Source of the DNA: Neoechinorhynchus agilis
Lineage: Eukaryota > Acanthocephala
Reading direction: 5' to 3'
DNA length: 64,000 nucleotides
Assembly (NCBI GenBank): GCA_051530055.1
Contig: CM121342.1
Coordinates: forward strand, 12,896,001 to 12,960,000
Shown: positions 51,160 to 64,000 of the stretch, piece by piece
How positions within the stretch are numbered: the first letter of the stretch is position 1
Layout of the letters: each line of letters begins with the position of its first letter
Translations under genes and position numbers: made by a program
The notes under the pieces: generated by a model
Seen by the model: only the letters and a program-made list of their open reading frames with translations
Databases searched by the model: none
Told to the model about the DNA's origin: nothing

Positions 51160-51400
51160 ATTTTTTTATCGACGTTTAAACATTCTCAACTTTACGTTGC
51201 TTCATTGTATCATCCAAAGAAATCGATCAGATGTAAAATCTATCGATTCCGTTGTTCGATGGTATTTTTTATTATCCGACGTTGAACTATTCTCAATTTT
51301 AAGTAGCTTTATCGAATCATCCAAAGGAGTCGATCAGATTAAAAGTCTATCAATTCCGTTATTCAATGGTGTTCTTATTATCCGACGTTGAAACATTTTC
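51160..51400 (-). repeat. Tandem repeats at the LINE's 5' end
   Basis: Two and a bit copies of a roughly 106-bp unit (TATCCGACGTTGAA at 51273 and 51379, with a first diverged start at 51168) sit directly upstream of the LINE ORF. They are probably its 5' UTR or promoter monomers. Confidence 0.6.
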
Positions 51401-51780
51401 AAATTAAGTGGATAGTTCTTATTTGATGATCGAAAAAAAACTATCGAATGCGACATCGATCAAAAATTCCATGAAAAATCGGTCACTCGCCCTCACAGAA
51501 CTTTCCCACTTGACCGAATATTCCCAATCGGCCGGCCGAGTAATTCACTCCGTAGTCTACAGTTACGCTCGTTTATCCTGGCAAAACTCGAGTGTTCAAT
51601 TACTCTTCTTTGGTTATTAATATAATGTGTTTTCCCGCAAAAAATCCTTTTCCCCAAAATTCGTTCAAATGGCGATTCAACATGGCGGCGGGCAGTCAAG
51701 GACTCTTTTGGTATACGCAATCCTGATCGCTTCCCAAACTTGCCATCTTAATAATAACACGTTTTATTATTCCACACACA
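51401..51780. other. Junction between two LINEs, no gene recognised
   Basis: Contains CTCGAGTGTTCA-type sequence also seen near 58755. Otherwise unassigned. Confidence 0.3.
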
Positions 51781-54185
51781 AACAAGCACGGGGACCATGT
51801 ATCTTTTGATTCGTGCTGTTTGGTTAAGACTGAATTCGAAAAGAGTTGCAAGTCGTCGCAAGACTCATGGGTTGATTGTGCGATGGCAAAAAATTATTTT
51901 TTATAGTGTGGTGCGAGGGAGAGGCGGATCGAATCTGTTCGGACATCGCGTATTTCGGACGGGTTCCCTTGCCGGGATGAACGGGAGAAATTTAGATGGA
52001 AGGGAACGCAGGGAGGTCATGTATTTATCGAATATTTTGAAAAAACAAATTTTGCAGGCTCGTTTATTTAGGGAGGAAAGCAAGCGCAGTTGATGGGTGG
52101 ATAAATTGCAAAAGGTTGGGTATGCATATGAGATTGCAGGGACCAAAACGGACCAATAGAAATGTGCTAGATCGCATGGGCTGACTCCGAGGAAACGCAA
52201 GCGCTTGATAAGATAAAATTTAGCAGTGGCTTTTGCTACGACGCCATTAATGTGGATATCCCGTTTGAGGTTGTGCTGGAAGATTAGGCCCAGAATGTGA
52301 AGCGATGTGACGCGTTGGATATCGAGAGGGAGCGGTGGAATATCAATCCTAGGTTTTCGAAGCGACGGAATAAGTTCATACGATTTGGAGAAATTAATTG
52401 AGAGTTGATGGGTGGTGCAATCTCTGCGGACGTGAGGCTGAGCGAGAGTGATGGAGGAGCATGGGTTATGATGGTTAGGTCGTCCGCATAGAAGAAATAT
52501 CTAGCGGACGTTGAGAGGGGTGTAAGGTCGCTGAGGAAGATATCGAAAAGTAAGGGCGATAGTATAGCTCCTTGTGGCACACCGCAATGTATGGGAAGCT
52601 TCGTTGAGCAGGTATTGCCGCATTGAAAATATTGCGACCGGTTGACGAGGAAAGAAGTGAGCCAAAGCCAAATTTCTCGCAGGCCTTAACGAGAAGATCG
52701 TGATCTACAGAGTCAAAGGCCTTGGCAAGATCCACCTGGATGAGGCGACAAACGAAAGACGGTTCTTGGTCAAGATTGCGCAGAATTGAATCGCAAATGC
52801 ACAATAGGGCGTTGGTACAACAGAATCCTGGTCGGATGCCGAATTGGCTAGACGAAATGTTTTGTAAAAAGATGGGGAGGATGCGAGTTTTGAAACATTT
52901 TTCAACAATTTTAGAAAACGGTGAGAGTAGAGATATAGGGCGAAAGGATGTCGGAGAAGCGGGTATCCCCGCCTTAGGGATTGGAATGACGCCAGCGGTC
53001 TTCAGGCAGTCTGGAAAAATCCCCCGTTTCAAAGCTAGAATTGATGATATGAGCTAGAGGCTCAAAGATCAAGGAAATGATAATGCGAATGGCCCAGAAA
53101 GGAATCGGAGCGTTAGGGGATGATGTACGTGGTAGTTTTTTGAGGAGTAGGAATACCTCAAGAGTGGAGACGCGTGAAAAAGGAGCACAGGTCATATCGT
53201 TGCGATAGTCGCAGGGGCGTACGACGCTTGTGTCAGTGGAAAATTTGGGAGGGCACATGGTAGCGTTCATGGAGTTGAGGGTGTTTTCAAGCTGACATTT
53301 ATGCAGATTGACGAAAGGCTGAGATCTGTAAAGGCAATTTTTGATCTCGCTCCACCAGGAACGATTATGGGATGACGGTAGTTTGGAAAAAGGAAGGTTT
53401 TGCGAGCGTGAAGGCGCTCAGTGAATCTCTTGTGGAGTTCTGGGTAATCGGGATGTCGGGAGCGAAAGGATTTTTTCACCTTGTCTTGCAGATATTTTAG
53501 TAAAGGTGAAAACCATGGTGGATCACGATTCGACATACGAATCATTTTCCGAGGGAAATAGATGCACATGCAATGGACTAAAGTATTGTGCAATGCCGCC
53601 ATGGCTTCAGACGGGTCGTTGCTGCATATAGAACTTCGGATTCCGGGTAGGGCATCACTTACCTTGTTGAAGGAGTGAGAGTGATGCTCACGTTTATTCA
53701 AGATCGGGAAAGGGTCGGAGGACTGTCGCTTCGGAGGGACAATTGGTCTAAGGAGGACGGTGCAGTGATCCGAGGTCGCTACGGGTTAGAGTTTAATGGG
53801 AGCGGAATATTTGGCTATATTGGTAAAGATTTTATCTAGTTTGGATGAACCACGCGAGGGAAAGTTTACTAGTTGTAAGAGAACAGAGATGAAGTGTTGA
53901 GAATTTAACGATAGTTTGTCATTAATTAAGGTATCGATTTGTTCAGATGTTGCGGCAGTAGGTGAGGCATGGGGGCGATAAACACCGGCGAAGGTCATTT
54001 CACGGCTGCTGTTACGAAGAAAAAGTTGAAGGTGAACCCATTCGAGATGTTCTGATATAAAATAGTGAGGGGTGGAGATGGCGTACGGTAAGGAGGACTT
54101 CAAGTAAATAGAGACGCCTCCTCCAGAACGATCATCTCTAGTTAGGTGAAATGAGGAGAATCCGGGGATGATGGTAGTGTCCTTA

Positions 54186-54202
<17 letters not shown>
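51780..54202 (-). mobile_element. 5'-truncated APE-type LINE (jockey/CR1-like)
   Basis: From the 5' side: endonuclease remnant LTKFNKDTTIIPGFSSF with DRSGGGVSIYLKSS and FAGVYRP; a linker; then RT with RPISLLSPFSKIVEK, VDLAKAFDSVDHDLL, MPQGAILSPLLFDIFL and FYADDLTII (YADD). The C-terminal part is at 52200-51901 (LVPAISYAYPTFCNLS). Frameshifts separate the blocks, so it is dead. Its 5' end meets the Penelope element at about 54200. Confidence 0.85.
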
Positions 54203-55850
<1,648 letters not shown>

Positions 55851-56413
55851 GAGCGTCAATTAAAGAACAATCACAGTATCCTAAGGTACTTAACGGAGGA
55901 GGAATGGTGTAATATCCTGATGCTGCAGATTGAGAACATGGCCGATATTGAAACTAAGAAGATTAAAAGCAGACACTCCAGCAAACAGGTAATTTTGTTG
56001 ACAACAAATCTGACTATAAACTCAGTCTGCGAGTCCCACCGGATAAACTATTAGACAATGCTTCTTCTAAATTGTACATTGACTGAAGAAGGCCAACGGA
56101 AAATTCGGAATCAAACATCGCTAAATGAAACTGAAACTATAATGAATAATTTCTCCACAAAAATGATCTATACAGTGAGTATTTCTCCATCCCTGTTCTT
56201 ATATTGTCAATAATGGAATAATGGACGTAGAAAATGGTAATATCGCTTTGAATTAAGAATGGACTTATTACCCCCATCAATTTTTACTTTCGTTAAAATT
56301 AGAGCACACAATTATCGAAATTTCCATTCAGATATTAATTCGAATAGGGAGTTTCTTCGACGGATTCGTTCTCAAAACGTAATCGCCGCAAAGTTTAAAA
56401 CACACCTTATACT
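55851..56413. other. Spacer 3' of the protease gene
   Basis: AT-rich; no recognised gene. A short open frame at 56259-56519 (+) is mostly antisense to the protease C-terminus. Confidence 0.35.
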
Positions 56414-58010
56414 TCATGTTTTCAAAGGATTTCCATTAACACCGATCAGTATCATGTCCATCTTAAATACTATGAATGAGCCATTTTTATCGGAATTAAA
56501 TACTCGTGCTTCCCAATAACCCCTCGGATCTTCGAACCAATTGAGAACCGACGTAAATGAATGATTCCTAAATCCGTATACTCTATCCTCGTCAAGAGGC
56601 CGAATATCCAACATTTCCACACTGTTATTGGTAGGAGACACAAGCACAATTCTTAGTTTGCCCCTTTGTCCAGGATAAAAAGAAGGTATGATTTCAACAT
56701 TTAGAATTACATGTTCCAAACTGGTTATCGCAGACGAGGATGAATCGCAAGCATTCGTATAGACTCGGAAACGTCTCATAGAATCGCTTCGCAGCCAAGT
56801 CACGCCTGCTATTCGAAATTTACAGATATTAGATTTGGGCAGTTTACGGCCTTTCATCGAAATGGCGTTATCCACAAAAGATTTGGGATCAAGAATTCCA
56901 AACCCAAAATATTTACTTACCCAATATCCAGCTCCATTTTTCCACCATTGTTCATCCGTAGGCCAATAAGATGTCATGTTCTCATGCTTAACGGACGACA
57001 TAACTACCAAATACTGGATTTGTCTGTAGTCGAGATGAGGATTTGCTTCAAGTCCAAGTGCAATAATGGCCGCTACCATTGGAGCGACGGCTGATGTACC
57101 ATTAAAATCTCGACACGTACCATTTAGACCCGCAGTTATTATCTGATTTGAAGAGCCATCGCTGGTATATCCAGTTGTCATGATGGCGGAACATTTTTCA
57201 GCGTAATATGGCGATGAATGGTTTCTTAAAATAGCAGCCACTGCAATCGCGTAATGGGAATTCACTTGTTCATCGGCGGCACAATTATCAAACAAATGAC
57301 CACCATTACCAGAGGCAATAACAAAGGAAGATCCTAATCCATTACGCCCTAACCGGGCATTATTAGCAAATATTCGATGTTCATCCTCATGTATTTCCGC
57401 AACCGAGCTACCGTCATCAGAAGGGCCAATGGACATGCTATAAATATCAATCGTTGAATTTATTGTGCAGCGTTGCATTATTTATCGATATTAAGCTAAG
57501 GAATATAAGCCCAAGAAAGATTATGCATCGCTGCTTTTCTAAGCCGAAGGTTCCTTCGTAAGGTACATTTGTATCGAAAAAAAGATCAAATGATTGATGT
57601 ATGTTTAAGCTGATAATTTTGGAATCATAGGCTATACCCACGCCGCAAATATTGTTGTCCGGCTTCCCAGCTATAATTCCGGCACAGCCATTGCCATGAT
57701 CAGTAAAAACGCTCGAGTTGGGCAGTGTCGCTAAGACGCGATCGTTTAAATCAGGATGATTTTGTTCGATACCAAAATCCATTATACCCACAACAACACC
57801 TTTTCCAGTATAACCTTCGTCCCAAACCCTTTCGATATTATATGCTGATCGGTGAAGATACCAGCTATCGGGCCATTTCTCGTCGGTAATCGGCGATAAT
57901 GTTGTTGATGCTGATAATGAATAATTGCTCGAATGCGCAGATAAATTTTCGTTTTCCGGAAGATTATAGGCAATGGGCACGGAGAAAAGGAACAGCAAGA
58001 TTGTTAACAT
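56414..58010 (-). CDS. Kexin/furin-like subtilase with P domain, no visible prodomain, frameshifted
   Basis: A signal-peptide-like MLTILLFLFSVPIAYN is followed within about 45 residues by the catalytic domain (WYLHRSAYNIERVWDEGYTG); the usual prodomain of about 80 aa with its RxxR cleavage site is not seen. Catalytic triad residues are present: Asp in IMDFGIEQNHPDL, His in DHGNGCAGI, Ser in NGTSAVAP, plus Asn in ASGNGG. A P domain follows (CKFRIAGVTWLR to GYWEARVF). Between the two open frames (57447-58010 and 56414-57478) no acceptor keeps IDIYS in frame, so a one-base indel or sequencing error lies near 57440-57490. Positions equivalent to furin Asp154 and Asp191 (S2) are Phe, while the S1 acids in GPSDDG and CAAD remain. 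Targets are unknown. Confidence 0.8.
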
Positions 58011-58016
58011 AACTTA

Positions 58017-58257
58017 ACCGTTATTCGAGTAGCCGTCAACTAATGTAGAAATGTCTTATGACTTGGCTATGCGCATTTTTATATTTGGTGGTTGAAACCG
58101 TTATTTGAGTAGCCGTCAACTAATGTAGAAATGTCTTACGACTTGACTATGAGCATTTTTATATTTGATGGTTGAAACCGTTATTTGAGTAGCCGTCAAC
58201 TAATGTAGAAATGTCTTATGACTTGGCTATGCGCAATTTTATATTTGATCGCTAAAA
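58017..58257 (+). repeat. Three tandem 80-bp repeats upstream of the protease gene
   Basis: ACCGTTATTYGAGTAGCCGT begins at 58017, 58097 and 58177, each followed by CAACTAATGTAGAAATGTCT and ending in TTTTATATTTG. They lie directly upstream of the protease ATG and contain TATA-like sequence on its strand, so they may be promoter elements. Confidence 0.85.
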
Positions 58258-59150
58258 AGTTAGTTTTGAGTCGTTTTCGCTTAAGACTTACCTTCTCACA
58301 GTTTTATATTTGGGGGTTAGGAACTACATCGCATTTGTGTTTTATCTACATGATTTAGCTATCGGGTGGGATACTTACCAATAAATTGGTTCAGAGGATA
58401 TGTTCTGTTTTTGAACAGAGCCTTCTTCATCCTTAGAAAGAGAATAGAGTCGCTTGATAATGCATGTTCATGCTATCCTGGTTCGAGAACTAAAGATCAT
58501 TTTATTGAATGATCCGATCTCTCGACGTCGACCTCTCGCTTGTTGCCGGCCTCTCTCTCGTCGACCGTCATCCTCCAGGTCCGTTCTCCACTAAGGTTGG
58601 ATCCGCAATCAAATTCGGGTCCGCTCTCCACTACGGCCAGATCCGCCATCCACTTCCGGATCCGTCGTCCACATTCCGGATCCGTCATCCACTCCAAATT
58701 CCAGATTCATCATCAACTCCAAAGTAGACAATCACACTAATTTATCCTGTCAGTACTCGAGTGTTCATTAGTTCAGGTGTTCATGAGGAGCCAGAGGTAC
58801 ATGGTTCCTCTTCTTTAACAAAATAAAACGTGTTATTATGTTTTCAGACATGAAATCATTCACACCACCGCTCTGATTCACTTAGCTGCCGTCCGGGTGT
58901 AACGGTCGAAAGGACGGATGCAGCGTTCACTAGTTTCACAGCCAGAATTATGTTTTGTAGGAGGAATACTCCTGATCTCCGATCGCCAGTGATCCGTCTC
59001 AATCTCTTAGACCATTGCTTGACCAGTTATGCGCCTCGGTACCAAACGACCCGAGTGTCTCGACGCCAAAGGAAACGAAATAATGATTTCGACCCAGGTC
59101 CCTGTATTTGGTCTTTTTGTGGTCCTCAGCGGCGGTTTCTGCTATCCGTG
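58258..59150. other. Spacer with a degenerate short-period repeat
   Basis: At 58550-58700 the phrase GGATCCG followed by TCCA recurs every 20-30 bp, a weak minisatellite. Segments near 58768 and 58910 match the left flank of LINE copy 1. No gene recognised. Confidence 0.45.
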
Positions 59151-59152
59151 GT

Positions 59153-59570
59153 TTAATGATGGTGAATTTTAGGTCGCTGGCTGCAAATGGCGTCCCAGAG
59201 AATGCATTTTCCTTCTCGCCACAGGAATACTGTTACACCGTCAGGTCTACGGCCATTAAGTCGGCAAACATTGCTCGGCTCTAAGATGTTAGGCGCATTC
59301 AAAATATTCAGGGCACAACCAAGAATTGCGTTCACTTGGGCGTGGCCGACAGACGAGACCATGGCGTCCCGACGGATCCACAGTCGCTCCGCAACGGCGG
59401 CGATGGGATGTGCACATCGATACCTAAAGTCTCAGGGACACTGCAGTCCTTATTGTCCCGTCGGAGAGATAGTTACCCACAGAAGCGAATGCGGCAGCGT
59501 TGAGCCAAGCACCCGATACTCTTGTGGAGACTGCCGCCAATCGAATTCGTTTCACCAGGTCACGAAAATC
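59153..59570 (-). mobile_element. Fragment of a related restriction-like-endonuclease LINE
   Basis: The minus frame encodes AILGCALNILNAPNILEPSN and GRRPDGVTVFLWREGKCILW, then DAICSQRP, the same endonuclease signature as in the 48-51 kb LINE but clearly a different family. No RT is left. Confidence 0.75.
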
Positions 59571-60492
59571 TGAAATTAAAGAGTTATGAATTCTCGTTAC
59601 CAGTTATGATTCAAAAACTAATTGTTTGCAAATCTCCACAAAAAATATTAAGCGCGTCCACGAAATCTTAATACAGCCTGCTCCTAAGGCTAAACAGTGA
59701 GCAAGTGAATTTTTGCGATAGCGAACTGAATCCGGGCGTTTTGTCGTTTAATAAAAAGACATTCAATTTCTTTTTCGTTTCCATCACAATCACTCCTCAG
59801 AATCAATCAGCATTCCCGGTGCAAGTTATATGCTTATAATCCGGAAAAAACTCCTTCAATATCTTGACAGTGGCATTATGATCTGCCTTTCCGAACGCCT
59901 TGAAAAGCGACTAGATTTGTTTACTGTAAATGTAAAACATAATCGAAACCTGTGAATAACCGAACACCTTTATATCCTTCATCTGACTATCATGAGAAAT
60001 TTTTCCTCCCTCCAGCACTCTGAATCTTATGTCTTCGAGTTTTTCCTTGATGTCCTCCGTAATTTCATCGAAAATTTGAGCTTTTTATGGTAGATACGTG
60101 AGAAAGCGGTGGTGCTCACTAACTTACTGTGAAACTCATGTTTGGCACTGCCCCGCACGATACATTTGCTGTCGTTTCGACTATTGAGTAGCTCTATCAA
60201 CCGAGAGCTCTATGCATATAGATTTGAAATTGGAATGTAACACTAATTTTCATATTCAGTGGTTTATGCGTCCAAAATATAAATACGAGTTGACAGAAAA
60301 CAAAGCTTGGCAAAAAATAATTCTATTTTAGCAGAAAAGTACTGCACTAAATTATTAATTTCTCAATTGTAAAACCTTTCTAAAATTGTGTTCATTTGGG
60401 AAAAGATTAAAATTGCCAAGTTCCGCTCTTTTATATAAATCAATTATTATGATTCATCAAAAATTTTATAGGTTGCATTTTAAAGTATTCTT
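59571..60492. other. Spacer, no gene recognised
   Basis: AT-rich sequence between a LINE fragment and LINE copy 2. Confidence 0.3.
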
Positions 60493-60495
60493 TTA

Positions 60496-62930
60496 AATGT
60501 TATGTTTGTTCGGCAGCTTCCTTGATGGCCGCGACCTGCTGGATCGCATATCGCCGGTGGCATGCTTTAGCAACCCTCCCAGTCGTGAGAGGAAATAATC
60601 GACTTCTTTGCCGAGACATCCCAGTGTTTCCACCGCAATCGGGATGAAAATATATTGATGTCCATCGAGCGAGGAGTACTTCTGCCGCTTCTTTTCCTCG
60701 CTGAAGCTGGCGACTGCTCCCGCCTTTGAGGTGGCATCCCGTAAGTGGTATGCTGCGAGCGTGTTGGGGCAGGTAAAATCCCAAACCAGTATTTTCCCGG
60801 AGCACCATGGGAGGAGAGTCGCTCCATCAGGGCGTTTACCGTCGTTCCGGGAGAGTCCAACTGGTTCGAGTCGAGCTGGAAAACCGGCCGTTGAGAGTGC
60901 TTCCTTGATTATGCGGTTGACTGCTGAGTGCCGTGCGTGGCGAGCAGTTGAACGCTTGCAGTCAGGGCCGTGAGTTCCCGATCCGTTAACTGTCTCACCG
61001 CACCGACACGTATATGAGCCTGAGAATTCGATGCCCAACCGAAGTCCCACAGCGACGGTGATGGCCTGATCATCCAGCCTCGTGCCAACAGATGTGATTG
61101 GGAAAGCCTTCAAGAAGTCGCTGGAGTTTGGAGCCGAGACTGCCAGGAGACGAGCTCTATCGTTGGGAGATGAGCATGAGTAAAGAAGCTGCTGATAATA
61201 CGCAGTGTGGAGCAAGGGAGTCCAACGTTTTTGGGAGTTTATTTCCGTTGGAACGACCTGCCGGAACACTGACGTCCATTGAGCGTGCGCTTCGATCAGT
61301 TAAGGCGGTGGATGTGACTCGTGTCGAATGTGTGGTGGGATGATTCTCAGCACCAGGTCTGAAGAGACCGAGATCGACGACGAAAAGGCAGGAATTGCTA
61401 CTTCGGTGGCGCTCTGGATGCCAAGACCGCCGAATCGAATGGGAAGGATCGCCTGTTTCCATGCTGTGTCGGACAGTCGTAGGTTAAGTACTTCTGACAG
61501 GGTTGATCGAACGCAGTTGTCGAAATCCCTAGTGAGCACTGACTTGAAGCATGGAGAAGTCGTCAGAAGGTAAGCGATCTTCTGTAGCGACAGACATCGT
61601 CCTGGTATGAACAGAGCGTCGTGTCGCGCGATGTGCAAGAGCCTGGAGGCTGTGAGCCGCAATTGATCGATGTCTTTTGAGAGGAACGTTTCCAGGTTAG
61701 ACAGGTTATCTATCGATTGGAGACCCGAGAATGTCAGCTGAGTCGGTTTCATTTGTCTTTGTTCCGGGTAGTACGGTGAGCAGTCTCGATGCATCCTCTT
61801 GGTCGTCCGAAATGATTTCGCATTTGTCCGTTCTCAGGAATAGTCCGATATCGGCACCCATTACGGAGATGTTTTTGATGTCGCGAGTGAGCTGGTCGAT
61901 CTCCCCTCCAATGCAACAGTCGTCGAGGTACCAGATCGACAAATCTGACGAAGAGCTGTGGGCGAGATGATTGATCGTCAATGAGAACAGCAGAGGACCT
62001 AAAGGATTACCTTGTTGAACACCCTCTGCTGATTCGACCTGGAACTCGCCAAACAGCAGCATGCTGGACTGGTCGTAGCACAAGGACACATATTGGTAGA
62101 TTTCTGGTATGTGCTGGCGGACAACCTCTGTCATCGCGGTGCGGCATATTGAATTGAACGCGTTCTCCATGTCAAGCTTGACCATAGCCGTTCCCTTACG
62201 GATACCATTTCGACTATACGCTCGTGCTGAGTGTACGGCCGCCTCGGCTCCAGCATTAACTCCGACTCCTAATTGAACCGGCAAGAGTTGATCGATCAAT
62301 CGATCGGTGGCGAACTGACACGCGACTTGGGATGCCAGTCGACGGAAGGTTCAACCAACGGCAATGGGACGAACCCCTCCACCTTTTTTTTGTGAAAACG
62401 ATCAGCTTGGCACCGCAGAGTAGACGCGCGACTGGAGGAGGTACGGAACCGCGGACGATTACGCGCGTGAGCTCGGTGATTGCGTTCAGCAATCGTGTAC
62501 CTTGAGCTCCAGAAGAGAAGCAGGTCAAATCCCGTAAGTGTCGAGGGCTTAAACCATCATGCCCTCCAGCTGACGATGGCGGAAAGGACATCAGAGCGTA
62601 AGTGACGGTGGAGACTGTAATGGGTAAGAGAGGATCGCGGTCGGACTCTGTGAACGACGGAACATAATTTGGCTTGAAGCAACTCCGTCTGCGTGGAGTT
62701 CGGTGCGAGTAGGCGGTCCGTTCCGCTTACAAGTCGAACGGCACCCCTCAGGTCGCCGTCCTCCAGCTTCTCGGAGCATTTCGCACGTAGTTCAGAGTCC
62801 GGGTCGTTAGGAAAATTACGGCGATGGCTCTGCCATCCAAGATGTTCGACTTGTTCAAAGGACTCGAAAGCGTCGGACCTGTTGCGAATCTTTTGATTGA
62901 GCGATTGATTCTCGTTGGCTTCAGCAGTAT
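60496..62930 (-). mobile_element. LINE with restriction-like endonuclease, copy 2 (5'-truncated)
   Basis: Very similar to the 48-51 kb copy over its whole length, including EGVQQGNPLGPLLF, YLDDC and KRPDGATLLPW. It ends at 62930 inside the N-terminal region (5' truncation typical of target-primed insertion). It carries an internal deletion of about 35 bp near 62698, one of about 43 bp near 60530, frameshifts near 62390 and 61720, and a new stop at about 61301. It shares with copy 1 the TGA after the VRPIAVG-equivalent position. Confidence 0.9.
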
Positions 62931-63111
62931 AAAAAATTTTTTTAGCTAATCTAACGTTTCGATTTTATTAGAATTCAATCTGATCTGAGTACAACGCTCC
63001 CACGATACTTCAGCCGAATGTATACGAGCTACTGCAGGAAATGGTGACAAGATTTTGTACGATTCATACTATCATTCACCTGATTCTTCCGTGTCACATT
63101 CCTTTCGCCGT
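62931..63111. other. eL36 promoter region
   Basis: Short AT-rich spacer between LINE copy 2 and the eL36 gene; no specific element recognised. Confidence 0.3.
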
Positions 63112-63130
63112 TATACTCCTCGCATTCCAG
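63112..63130 (+). promoter_or_regulatory. Splice acceptor 21 nt upstream of the eL36 ATG
   Basis: A pyrimidine-rich tract ending CATTCCAG is followed by 21 nt and ATG. An in-frame TAA in the leader shows it is 5' UTR. Confidence 0.45.
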
Positions 63131-63151
63131 TTTGTTATCTACTAAACTGCA

Positions 63152-63493
63152 ATGCCGACTATAAAAGTCAAGGAGCCAGTTAAGCATATCAATGTGGAGG
63201 GGATGTTTGTTGGTCTACATAAAGGTTACCGGGTGACTCGGAAACCTCGAAAGGAAGTTCAAAAAGTGAAGAAAGGAAAGATTTCTCGGAATAATTTCAT
63301 AAAGGAACTCGTTCATGAGATCGTCGGATATTCGCCGTATGAGAAACGAGCGATGGAGTTGCTTAAAAGTGGAAAAGACAAACGGACGCTCAAATTCCTT
63401 AAGAAGCGTCTTGGTGGGCACAAAAGAGGTAAGAAAAAGCGTGATGAGCTGCAGGGCATTATTGCCGTGCAGCGGCAAAAGGTCACTGGCTGA
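63152..63493 (+). CDS. RPL36: Ribosomal protein eL36
   Basis: 113 aa, single exon. Diagnostic family segments are VGLHKGYRVTRKPRK, the central IKELVHEIVGYSPYEKRAME, LLKSGKDKRTLKFLKKRLGG and HKRGKKKRDELQGII. Component of the cytosolic 60S ribosomal subunit. The N-terminus (MPTIKVKEPVKHINVEGMF) is several residues longer than in many animals, but the ATG follows an in-frame TAA and is the only plausible start. An AATAAAG-type signal lies about 10 nt after the stop. Confidence 0.96.
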   Translation: MPTIKVKEPVKHINVEGMFVGLHKGYRVTRKPRKEVQKVKKGKISRNNFIKELVHEIVGYSPYEKRAMELLKSGKDKRTLKFLKKRLGGHKRGKKKRDELQGIIAVQRQKVTG

Positions 63494-64000
63494 TTTATGG
63501 TAAAATAAAGTGAAGGACTCTATCAACGGTTCGTTAATGGCAAGAAAGTTAATTTTTGCTTTTCTATCATGGCGGTCAAGGAAACGCCGAACTGCGGATT
63601 AGTGTTAAAGAAGAGGAGCATCGTTATTAGCCACCTCGGATTCCTCAAGGTCCTTGAGCGTTACACTGAGATCCGGTCGCTTTCAACAAGAAGTTAGCGG
63701 TAACCCGAGTCCTCCGCCGTTATGTATCCTTCGCAGATTCTGGATCACCGCTGAGGACTTTTACCAGCTTCCGGTTCCTAAGGGACCTGTTTGTCAACTG
63801 CAGCAGCGATGGCTCCTTTTTTAGCGTTTCCCACTCCTTGAATACGGGTCATTTATCTTCACTATAGAAATTTACATATAATGTCGCATTGAGAAACTAT
63901 ATTGTTCTGAAATGAATTGCATTGTGAAATTTTTGAACACCACTGTGGTCAGTATTTTTCAAGAAAAAAACATGTGAATAAGACACTTAAACAGTGGCAA
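63494..64000. other. Downstream of eL36, no gene recognised
   Basis: Contains the eL36 polyadenylation-like signal near 63503; otherwise unassigned. Confidence 0.35.

Overview
The window is animal nuclear DNA. Split protein-coding genes have GT-AG introns (and some GC-AG introns), many only 43-61 nt long. Between them lie AT-rich spacers with Penelope-like elements, LINEs, tRNA-derived SINEs, foldback elements and a satellite. The calmodulin is a canonical animal protein, and the homologues recognised (MBD5/6, CHFR, Pol beta, kexin-type protease) point to a compact-gene invertebrate, probably a protostome. I cannot name the phylum from sequence alone.

Layout: 1-9.6 kb has no convincing gene. 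An MBD5/6-like methyl-CpG-binding-domain gene (9.66-12.48 kb, +) faces a CHFR-like RING/PBZ ubiquitin ligase (13.07-14.61 kb, -). Calmodulin (16.2-16.6 kb, -) follows, then tandem foldback repeats (17.8-18.6 kb), mannose-6-phosphate isomerase (19.2-20.6 kb, +), a tRNA-derived SINE (22.2-22.5 kb), a two-TM probable mitochondrial protein (22.8-23.8 kb, +) and a dead Penelope-like element (24.4-26.2 kb). Next are exosome RRP6/EXOSC10 (26.6-29.3 kb, -), a retinol-dehydrogenase-like SDR (30.56-31.6 kb, +), foldbacks (31.8-32.4 kb) and DNA polymerase beta (32.6-34.4 kb, -; nine exons reconstructed in frame).

From 34.9 to 41.3 kb there is an inverted pair of Penelope-like copies with a SINE inside one arm, another dead Penelope copy, and an 11-monomer satellite with a four-monomer higher-order period. 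A TTI1-like HEAT-repeat gene spans 43.98-46.98 kb. The stretch 47-55.9 kb is a retroelement graveyard: LINE fragments, an almost full-length LINE with a restriction-like endonuclease domain, a 5'-truncated APE-type LINE joined to a third Penelope family, and an exact 200-nt poly-C tract. A kexin/furin-type protease gene (56.4-58.0 kb, -) has three 80-bp repeats directly upstream. A second copy of the restriction-like-endonuclease LINE (60.5-62.9 kb) and ribosomal protein eL36 (63.15-63.49 kb, +) finish the window.

The genes are housekeeping or regulatory and do not form one pathway. The most unusual signals are: (1) a hammerhead-ribozyme-like core recurring in Penelope ends and in unrelated-looking foldbacks; (2) splice-acceptor-like sequences 3-21 nt upstream of five start codons, suggesting 5' UTR introns or spliced-leader trans-splicing; (3) a convertase without a visible prodomain and with altered S2/S4 positions; (4) a CHFR homologue without an FHA domain; and (5) the satellite's higher-order structure.
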